64,000 bases of DNA from Saprospiraceae bacterium (GTDB lineage: Bacteria; Bacteroidota; Bacteroidia; Chitinophagales; Saprospiraceae), in assembly GCA_016716185.1 (NCBI GenBank), contig JADJWV010000002.1, positions 186,001 to 250,000 on the forward strand, written 5' to 3'. Shown here piece after piece: positions 20,501 to 32,500 of this stretch. A model generated the notes under the pieces. The model was not told the DNA's origin. It saw only the letters and a list, made by a program, of their open reading frames with translations, and searched no databases. Every line of letters starts with the position of its first letter. Within the stretch, counting starts at the first letter, position 1. The position numbers were made by a program, and so were the translations under genes.

Positions 20501-23500
20501 TCAAATGTTACAATTTCTGGAATCACTATCGATGGTGACAATACAGCTCTTACAAGTGGGTTCTCAAGCACCAACGGGGCTGATATCGATGCAGCGGAAG
20601 GAATTACGGTGTATGAAACGGGTGTCAATAATTTAACGGTAAGCCATAATATTTTTAAAAACCTTTCTTATTTTGGTGTTACTCTTTACGATTATCCGGC
20701 TGCTGTTCCTTCTTCAGGGCATACCATTTCAAATAATAAATTCCAGGATTTTGGTACGTATGATGCTACCTCGGGTATTGATTATTGGGGCGGTGGTGTT
20801 TTGATATATAACAATCAATATGCCTGGGTGAAAAATAATTGTATGACCAATTTAAGAATTGGAGTGCAAACTGGTAATTTTCATTTAGCAAATCCAGGAT
20901 CCAATTCCTATCAAAGAATTGAAAATAATACCATGGTGGTCCGTAGAAGAGGAATTTTCCATAACCTACATTACAATACTGCAAGTCCTCTGACGCTTTC
21001 TAACAATAACATCTCTGGAATTGAGCATGCCAGTGAGAGTTTTTGGGATGGAATCCTTTTGTCCTCACTTTCTGTTAATTCCACTTCCTCCTCTAATACC
21101 ATAAATGGAACGGGAATTACCAAACCATCCGAAGGCTATGAAGTTTGGAACGTAAAAAGTTTAACACCCGCTCTTATTGATGGTGGTTCTGTTACGGGCG
21201 TAGATCGCGGAGTATTTATTAACAATTACGATGGTTACAATAGCGATGCAGGAGATGGTGCACATGCCAGTCTTTCCAACATCAGCATATCGCCAAAGGC
21301 ATCTGGTATTGGAATACGTTTATTCGATAACCCGCTGGCAACTTCCAACTCCAACGTGCACGCAACCCTTGGTGCCAATATAAGCATTTCGGGAGGTACA
21401 GATGGTCTGGTGATCGAAAATGAAACGGCTATGGTAGCTTCGCCATTAGGTAACCTTTCATTTACAGGCCAAACAGGACAATATATTAAGCTCATCAGCA
21501 ACTCCAACAACCTCGACGCCACCAGTGCCAGTTTTGATGGTGTCACAGGTGTTTCAGGAACCCATGCTCAACTCTTTACAATAGAAGATAAAATCACGCA
21601 TGGTATCGATGAAAAACCTTTGGGTTTTGTTACCATCAAAAGCAATCATGCATTTGTTACAGATGTTGCTCCTTCAACGGGTACCAATAATGATTATACA
21701 AGAATTCGCAATGCAGTTGAACTTGCAGGTAACAACTGGACTATCAATTTAAAAGGAACTTTTGATTGGACGGAAACCAACGCAGCGACATCGTGGTCTT
21801 TGGGTAATGATGGTATCGTTTCGCCGGCTGATGATTATTCTATTTTAATTCCCGCCAATAGAAACGGGGTCACATTTACTGCTCCCGAAGGATTGGGAAC
21901 TGCAAGCATAACAGGTCCGGGCGATTTGGCGTCAGTGAATCTCGAAGGGGTACTTGTTTTTGATGGCGGCGATAATCAATCCTGGACGATATCCAATATT
22001 GAATTTAAAGAATTTGACCTTTCCATTGGAATGTTTTTCGGAGCCGGAGGCTCAGATGCATTTAACAATACAACCATAACGAACAACAGATTTGATATAG
22101 CGACAGATTTGAATGCTGTTGACGCACCAGCGGATGTGAACCAGAATATCGGAATACATTACGCATTTGGAACCAATCAAACGATTTCCAACAATATATT
22201 TAATGTTCCCGGAGATGGAGTAAGTAACGGTGCGAATTATTCAAGTACCGTTTGTATGCAATCCAATACCAGTGGGGGAAATGTGTATGATGGCCTTCTC
22301 ATATCGGGTAACACAATCAATATACTGAATGCGCAATCGGCAAATCCTCAAGTTGTTTTGGGAATTTGGGAAAATGGCCACGCTCATACAAGCAATATTA
22401 CCGTAAGTAATAATCAGTTTTTAAATCTTGCAGGTGGCAATAATCCAGCACTCAATTTACAAAGAGGATTTCGGGTAACTTCACATTCGGACGCAGGAAC
22501 CAATGTTGTTTATTCCGGCAATACCGTTAAGGGTGCAAACATTGGTTTCCAATGGATATCCGGAAGCAACTTCAGCGCACAACAAGCTGTGCAATTAACA
22601 GGAAATATTTTGAATGGAAATGATCTGGGTGTGTTGTTGCAATCAAATGGAAAAGCATTGTTTACCAACAATGATTTCGATGATGCTACAGACAACACGA
22701 AAGATATCCAGATTCAGGCTGGAAGTATGATGACAACCGGTGGTAGCAATCAATATGCCGGTGAAACATACTACATTGAAAATTTAAGCTCTTCAGGTGT
22801 AAACATCAGTGGCGAAACATTTGATCAGGCAAACTTATTCAGACAGACGGATAGAATTTATGGAGCGCTCGATGATGCAGCATCAGGTCTGATTAGATTT
22901 GATGGAAACAATTTGTATGTTTCAACTCCGGGAACTGGTAGTTCTGATGAATCTATCTCAAGGGCAATGTCTGCAGCCAGCATGTCAGGCGATAACATTC
23001 ATATTGAATCGGGTTCTTATTCAGAACCCATTGATGCTTCTTCAAAAGATGTGACGGTTACACCAGGATCCAGCCCCGGATGTGTTACGGTTACCGGTTT
23101 AACGCTCGGAGGAGGAGACGAACTCGAAATGGAGATCAATGGAACTACTGTTTGTACGGACTATGATCAAATAGTTGTGAATGGCACTGTTGCGTTGGGC
23201 GGAGCAAATTTGGATTTATCATTGGGCTATACCCCCTTGCCAGGTGATCAATTTGTAGTGATCAGCAATGATGGGGCAGACCCCGTAAGCGGCACTTTTG
23301 CTCAGGGAAATATGGTTTCGACAGGAGGATTTGATTTTAAGATTAATTATTCAGGTGGCGATGGAAACGATGTCGTGTTGAGTGTTTGTTTACCCGTTCA
23401 AAACGTAAATACAGGAGAATATTTCTGCACCATACAAGCAGCTATTGATGATCCCCAAACCCTGGATGGTCATGTAATTATTGTTGCAGCAGGAAATTAT

Positions 23501-26500
23501 ACAGAGGCGATCAATATAAATAAAGCCCTTACGATAAACGGACCCAATGTCGGCGTAGCGGGGACCGGGATGCGGGTCGCGGAATCAGTTTTACTGAACT
23601 GTTCTATTGACATTAATAACGGAGGCACAACAGTACTTGACGGATTACACATACTCAGAACCGACGCAGTTTCTGGCGACCAGATCATTTTGGATGGAAA
23701 CGGCGTCAATACGGTTCAAAACTGTTTAATAGAAAGAAATGGTTCGGCTGCAGGAACATTTATTCGGGCTATTACAACGTCTGCAGGTGGGGGTACAAAA
23801 AATATACTAAATAATAAAATCACCGGGGATCCTTCCGGAGGCCTTTTTGGTTCTCATAAATCCTGGAACAATGCATTATATATCAATGCAGGATCAGCTC
23901 TTGTGAATATTACAGGTAATACCATCATGAATTGTAGAACTTCACTCAATGTGGACGATTACAATTCTAATTTAAGTATATCGGGCAACACTTTTAACAA
24001 CAACGGTACGCATATTTCTTTGGGAGGGGTGGTCCCGACTTCAGGTTCCCACACATTAGGGGCTAATGATTTTATAAATAATGCCGCTTCAACCATGGTT
24101 AATTTGAGCAATGTTGCGGAATCATTTCGATTTAACATCACATCTTCTTCGTTGAACGGTACTGCATTTTCAGCTTTGACCGATGCCCAATTGTTTGAAA
24201 TGGAAGCGCGGATGGCACATAAAGAAGTAACGGCATCTAAAAAAGGGAAAGTCATTTATAAAGCCAGTCAACAATACGTGAATAATTTTACGGTACCTGT
24301 AGTTAAAATTGATAAAATCCAGAATTCAATAAAGTATGCTGATGCTTCTGATGTGATCAATCTTGAGGATGGTACTTACACGGAGAAACTGGTAATTGAT
24401 AAATCAAATATCACCTTGAAAGGTGTTACAAATAGTAAGGCAATATACATTCTTGATGGAACAGGCCTGGGAATAGCATCTGGAATTTTACTTAACAGTA
24501 ATGTTACGAATGTTTCCATTAAAGATCTAACCGTTCAAAATTTTAGCGGGGCCGGAGGAAATTCTCATGCAGGCATTTATGCAACCGCCAATAATAACAA
24601 TCTTACCATAGACAATGTGTTCATTAAAGACAATACAAACGCCTCTGGAATATACGCAAACGGGCCTATTGACAATGTTTCTATTACCAACTCCATGGTC
24701 TCCAATCATGTGACCGGAGCGCGTGGTATTGTGATATGGAACGGATTGAAAACTAATATTACGATTACAAACAATATGGTCACCAACAACAGTTGTTGTG
24801 GAATAGAACTCCAGGATGGTGATGCCTCTGCTGTAAATATTTCTGACAATACCATAGATATAGGAGTGGGAGATAATGCTATTGGCGTAGTTGGATTAAC
24901 GAATACCACAGGAGCTAATACCATTAATGACAATACAATTACAGGTGGTGGTCGATTTGGTATTGAAATAAAAAATCCTGCTGCAGGAGTGACTGTTAAC
25001 AATAACAGTGTAACCTTATTGAGTCAAAATACAGACCAAAGAGACCGGGCTGGTATCGCGATCTTGCGACGGGGAGTTTTAGGCTCAAATGTTGATATTC
25101 CTAATGGAGTCACGATAACAAACAACACGGTCGACGGATATCAACAAAGTTCCGCGAGTGAAGGTTTTGGAATTGTTGTAGAGGGAATTAACCATGTGGT
25201 TACCGGAAATACAGTTCAAAATTGTGAGGTGGGCATTTTACAGCAGCAAAACCCTTCCAATTATCCTGGTGATGCAGATCAAAGCAATTTACCAGACCAA
25301 TATTTCGGTAGAGGCAATTCTCCTCACACTTGTGGCAATACGATTAGTAGCAACACCTTCAGCGGCAATGGTACGAACGAACGAAATATTGGGGTCGGAT
25401 TTGCGGTTGTAACAAATGTTAATAATGGTAAAAAGTTTTGCAGCATCCAGTCTGCTATTGACGATAGCCAAACGATGGCAGGACATGTGCTTTCAGCAAG
25501 TGATGGTTTATACAAAGAAAACGTGGTCGTAAACAAAGCAATCACTATTAACGGATCAGGAAATGGAAATGATCCCATGTTAAACACCGTACTGAAACCG
25601 ATGACATCGTGTTCAGGCACGGGAATCACGGTTTCTACCTCCAATGTAACCTTGAATAATATGCATCTCACCGACTATCAGGACGCAGTAGCATTGGGAG
25701 GGGTTACTGATCCGACGTTGACCAATATGGCTCTTGTAGATTACTGCAGATATGGAATTAGATTGGATGGATCCAACACCTCTGTTGATGTCACAGGTTC
25801 CGATATTCTTCGGACTTCTAATCTGGCTGGTACTGTTGGGATAAGGGCTGGTACTGCAAACGCAGTCAATGGCATGGTCATTGACGATTGCACGATTAAC
25901 GGCAATGTCATGGGGATGGCTATCTTTCAATCTTCCACACCGGTGGCATTTGATAATATAAACATCAAAAACAGCACCATAAGTAATAACTCTCAGAAGG
26001 GAATGTACTTTGAAAAGCTTAGCAACGCCACATTAGAAAATCTGACCATGGACAATAATGGAAATGACCCATTAAATAACGTGAACAATGGAATTGATAT
26101 AAATCTTAAATATGGAAGCTATTCCAATATCACTATCAAAGATTGTGATATCACTAATTCAGGAGCAACGGGTATAGCGACCGATCCACAAAACCCTTGC
26201 GCTCTAGCAATTAAAGCTAGAGATGATGCCCCATTCTACAATACTATTCCTGCAAGTCTTAATAATGTTATCATTAAAAATAACAAAATTACCGGGCCTC
26301 AAAACGGAATTCGCATTGGCGAATTTGGAAAGATCAACACCACCCCAACCAATGTAACCATTGAAGGGAATGATCTGTCTTTTTCGTTTGCCCACAAGAC
26401 GCTCATTAGTAGAATCGACAACGATGTTACGGTTAAGTGTAATTGGCACGGAACCACAGATCTGGCTACTGTTTTATCTACCTTTTCGAAATCGGGAACC

Positions 26501-29500
26501 GGTAACATTCTTTTATCTACAGTGCTCAATTCTGGGGTTGACGCAAGCATGAATGTCGGATTCCAACCAGCCGGTAGCTGTGTTTGTCCCAATGGAAACT
26601 TGGTAACCAACAACAACACTTCTCAAACTTATTGTACCATTCAGGCTGCTATCGATGATGCGCTGACTTTAGATGGGCATACATTAATTGTGGGTGCTGG
26701 GTTGTATATTGAAAATATTATTGTAGATAAACAGCTCAATATTTTAGGACCCAATTCAGCAATAAACCCCTGTACAAGTTTGCGTGTCTCTGAAGCTGTG
26801 GTGGTTCCATCTATTGCTGCTATTTCAAGCGGAGAAATATTCCATGTGGCCAAATCTAATGTAACGATTTCTGGTTTCACAATCGACGGTGATAACACAG
26901 CCATTACAAGTGGCTTTACCAGTACCAATGGTGCAGATATAGATGCTGCAGAAGGAATAACGGTTTACGAGACAGGAGTAAATAACCTGACAGCAACCCA
27001 TAACATCATTAAAAATCTTTCTTATTTCGGGATAACCTTATATGATTATCCTGCAGGGGTGCCATCTACAGGACACACTATTGCATATAACCAGATAAAA
27101 GATTTGGGAACATACGATGCTACTTCCGGAATTGATTTTTGGGGTGGAGGCGTACTGTTATACAACAATCAATATGCAAATGTGAAGGAAAATTGTATGA
27201 CTAACGTTCGTTTGGGTGTACAGACAGGTAATTTTTACAGCGCGAACCCAGGCTCTTCAACATTTCAAGTGATCGAAAATAATACAATTAGCGCACGCAG
27301 AAGAGGAATTTTCCACAATTTGTTTTATACGAATGGTTCTGCATACACCCTTTCTGGCAATACCATAACAGGTGTCGCGAATGTAAATGAAACAGGCGCC
27401 TGGGATGGTATTTTGTTATCTTCCTTATCAGGGGCCACTCATCTGGCTAGTTCCAACATCATCAATGGTTCTGCCATTACAGGGATACCTAAAACCGGAA
27501 TTGGAGTGTGGAACGATCAAAACGCACCAACCATTTCTGGAGGTACAATCAGTAGCGTTGGGCTTGGAATCAATGTAAACAATTTTGAAGGGTACCCAAC
27601 TTCTGGATCTAATGCAAACAACACTTTGGCAACAATTGATGGAGTGACCATAACTGGAGCTTCCATTGCCGGTATTAAAATTCAGGATCATCCGTCAAAT
27701 AGCAATAATGCTACAGTTTTTGCAGAAGTGAAGGGAAATACGGAGATAAATGGAAGTCCAACAGGAATTCTGGTTTCAGGCTCTGATGCAACGGCTACCA
27801 TTCAAAATAATTTGATGTCTATCCATGACAATGCGATTGGTATTGATGTTGATGCTGCAACCGCAACTATTCATCATAATGCAATATATGATAATGGAAC
27901 GGGTATTCGCTTTACCAATGGAGGTACAGGAACAGTCCATACAAACAAATTTGAGAATGCGAATACAAACAGTACCGATTTGCAGTTGACAGCCACAGCA
28001 GGGAATGTATTGGCAAGTCCAGACAACTGGTTTGCAGGTTCACTTTGGGGTGTTGAAAACCTTGGCGGGACTACAGTAGATGCCACATTAAATTATTGGA
28101 ATGCAGCAAACGGACCTTCAGGGGCTGGCTCGGGCTCAGGTGCAGCAATTTCAACTAATGTTGAATATTGCCAATTCCTGAACGGAGTTCCTTCTCCTTT
28201 TGGAGGAATGGGCGTAGCTACTTCACCCACAGTTACAATTGGTGAGACAGATATAAGTGGAGTTGCTCCAAATGATGACATCATTTGTAATGGGGCTTCT
28301 GCAACTTTAGATGCAACCACCACGGGTGCAACATCTTATTCGTGGTCAACAGGGGCAAATACTGCCAGTATTGTTGTATCGCCAGGGACAACCACAACGT
28401 ATACCGTGACTGTTTCATTTCCCGATTGCGATGTCACAGCAACTAAAACAATTACAGTAAATCCACTTCCGGTTTGCAATATATCAGGAACAAATGGACC
28501 CGTTTGTCCTTCTTCTTCAAATGATTTCACCGGACCTGCCGGCATGAGCTATTCGTGGTCAGTTACAGGGAATGCAAGCATTCCAGGTTCATTGACTTCT
28601 CAAACGGTTACAGTCATAGCAGGTTCAACGAACAATGCCAGTTTTACCTTGAATCTGGAAATTACCGATGTAAACGGATGTAGCTCAAGTTGTTCAAAAA
28701 CAGTTTCAGTACAGGATAATGTTGCACCCACTCCAACCTGCGAGATGGCACAGACCATTGCATTAAACAGCAGTTGTCAATTGGCTGTACCTGATTTAAC
28801 AGACGGCGCGACAGCAACCGACAATTGTAGTATGGCATTCACGTGGAGTCAGAATCCAACAAGCGGTACATTACTTGCATCCGGAGAAGGCACAACACAT
28901 ACTGTAACGGTGACAGCAAATGATGGAAATGGAAACAGTGCTACATGTACGGTAGTATTGACTGGAAATGATAACACCAATCCGGTGCCGACCTGTGAAA
29001 TGGCACAGACCATTGCATTAAACAGCAGTTGTCAATTGGCTGTCCCTGATTTAACAGACGGCGCTACAGCAACCGACAATTGCAGTATGACATTCACGTG
29101 GAGTCAGAATCCAACAAGTGGTACATTACTTGCATCCGGAGAAGGCACAACACATACTGTAACGGTGACAGCAAATGATGGAAATGGAAACAGTGCTACA
29201 TGTACGGTTGTATTGACTGGAAATGATAACACCAATCCGGTTCCGACCTGCGAGATGGCACAGACCATTGCATTAAACAGCAGTTGTCAATTGGCTGTAC
29301 CTGATTTAACAGACGGCGCGACAGCAACCGACAATTGTAGTATGGCATTCACGTGGAGTCAGAATCCAACAAGTGGTACATTACTTGCATCCGGAGAAGG
29401 CACAACACATACTGTAACGGTGACCGCAAATGATGGAAATGGAAACAGTGCAACATGTACAGTAGTATTGACTGGAAATGACAATACGAATCCGGTTCCG

Positions 29501-32500
29501 ACCTGCGAGATGGCACAGACCATTGCATTAAACAGCAGTTGTCAATTGGCTGTCCCTGATTTAACAGATGGCGCGACAGCAACCGACAATTGTAGTATGG
29601 CATTCACGTGGAGTCAGAATCCAACAAGTGGTACATTACTTGCATCCGGAGAAGGCACAACACATACTGTAACGGTGACAGCAAATGATGGCAACGGTAA
29701 TTCTGCAACATGTACAGTTGTTTTAACAGGAGATGATATTACACCACCGGTGCCAGATTGTGAAAACAATCAAACATTATCTCTAGATGCCAATTGCGAA
29801 ATTATGGTACCTGATAAAACCAATGCAGCCTCAGCAACAGATAATTGTTCATCAACATTTACCTGGACCCAAAACCCTTTGCAGGGAGCGAAATTGCCCT
29901 CTGGTGAAGGTATGATGCATATTGTTACAGTAACTGTATCTGATGGCAATGGTAATTCTGCAACATGTACAGTAGTATTGACTGGAAATGACAATACGAA
30001 TCCGGTTCCGACCTGCGAGATGGCACAGACCATTGCATTAAACAGCAGTTGTCAATTGGCTGTCCCTGATTTAACAGACGGCGCGACAGCAACCGACAAT
30101 TGTAGTATGTCATTCACATGGAGTCAGAATCCAACAAGTGGTACATTACTTGCATCCGGAGAAGGCACAACACATACCGTAACGGTGACCGCAAATGATG
30201 GAAATGGAAACAGTGCTACATGTACGGTAGTATTGACTGGAAATGACAATACGAATCCGGTGCCGACCTGTGAGATGGCACAGACCATATCATTAAACAG
30301 CAGTTGTCAATTGGCTGTCCCTGATTTAACAGACGGCGCGACAGCAACCGACAATTGTAGTATGTCATTCACTTGGAGTCAGAATCCAACAAGTGGTACA
30401 TTACTTGCATCCGGAGAAGGCACAACACATACTGTAACGGTGACAGCAAATGATGGAAATGGAAACAGTGCTACATGTACGGTTGTATTGACCGGAAATG
30501 ACAACACAAATCCGGTTCCGACCTGCGAGATGGCACAGACCATTGCATTAAACAGCAGTTGTCAATTGGCTGTACCTGATTTAACAGACGGCGCGACAGC
30601 AACCGACAATTGTAGTATGTCATTCACATGGAGTCAGAATCCAACAAGCGGTACTTTACTGGCATCCGGAGAAGGCACAACACATACCGTAACGGTGACA
30701 GCAAATGATGGAAATGGAAACAGTGCAACATGTACAGTAGTATTGACTGGAAATGACAACACAAATCCGGTTCCGACCTGCGAGATGGCACAGACCATTG
30801 CATTAAACAGCAGTTGTCAATTGGCTGTACCTGATTTAACAGACGGCGCGACAGCAACCGACAATTGTAGTATGTCATTCACATGGAGTCAGAATCCAAC
30901 AAGCGGTACTTTACTGGCATCCGGAGAAGGCACAACACATACCGTAACGGTGACTGCAAATGATGGAAATGGAAACAGTGCAACATGTACAGTAGTATTG
31001 ACTGGAAATGACAATACGAATCCAGTTCCGACCTGCGAGATGGCACAGACCATTGCATTAAACAGCAGTTGTCAATTGGCTGTACCTGATTTAACAGACG
31101 GCGCGACAGCAACCGACAATTGTAGTATGTCATTCACATGGAGTCAGAATCCAACAAGCGGTACTTTACTGGCATCCGGAGAAGGCACAACACATACCGT
31201 AACGGTGACTGCAAATGATGGAAATGGAAACAGTGCTACATGTACGGTAGTATTGACTGGAAATGACAATACGAATCCGGTTCCGACCTGCGAGATGGCA
31301 CAGACCATTGCATTAAACAGCAGTTGTCAATTGGCTGTCCCTGATTTAACAGATGGCGCGACAGCCACCGACAATTGCAGTATGTCATTCACGTGGAGTC
31401 AGAATCCAACAAGCGGTACTTTACTGGCATCCGGAGAAGGCACAACACATACCGTAACGGTGACTGCAAATGATGGAAATGGAAACAGTGCAACATGTAC
31501 AGTAGTATTGACTGGAAATGACAATACGAATCCAGTTCCGACCTGCGAGATGGCACAGACCATTGCATTAAACAGCAGTTGTCAATTGGCTGTACCTGAT
31601 TTAACAGACGGCGCGACAGCAACCGACAATTGTAGTATGTCATTCACATGGAGTCAGAATCCAACAAGCGGTACTTTACTGGCATCCGGAGAAGGCACAA
31701 CACATACCGTAACGGTGACAGCAAATGATGGAAATGGAAACAGTGCAACATGTACAGTAGTATTGACCGGAAATGACAACACAAATCCGGTTCCGACCTG
31801 CGAGATGGCACAGACCATTGCATTAAACAGCAGTTGTCAATTGGCTGTACCTGATTTAACAGACGGCGCGACAGCAACCGACAATTGTAGTATGTCATTC
31901 ACATGGAGTCAGAATCCAACAAGTGGTACTTTATTGGCATCCGGAGAAGGCACAACACATACCGTAACGGTGACCGCAAATGATGGAAATGGAAACAGTG
32001 CAACATGTACGGTAGTATTGACTGGAAATGACAATACGAATCCGGTTCCGACCTGCGAGATGGCACAGACCATAGCATTAAACAGCAGTTGTCAATTGGC
32101 TGTCCCTGATTTAACAGACGGCGCGACAGCAACCGACAATTGTAGTATGGCATTCACGTGGAGTCAGAATCCAACAAGCGGTACTTTACTTGCATCTGGA
32201 GAAGGTACAACACATACCGTAACGGTGACCGCAAATGATGGAAATGGAAACAGTGCAACATGTACGGTAGTATTGACTGGAAATGACAATACGAATCCGG
32301 TTCCGACCTGCGAGATGGCACAGACCATTGCATTAAACAGCAGTTGTCAATTGGCTGTCCCTGATTTAACAGATGGCGCGACAGCCACCGACAATTGCAG
32401 TATGTCATTCACGTGGAGTCAGAATCCAACAAGTGGTACATTACTGGCATCCGGAGAAGGCACAACACATACTGTAACGGTGACAGCAAATGATGGAAAT

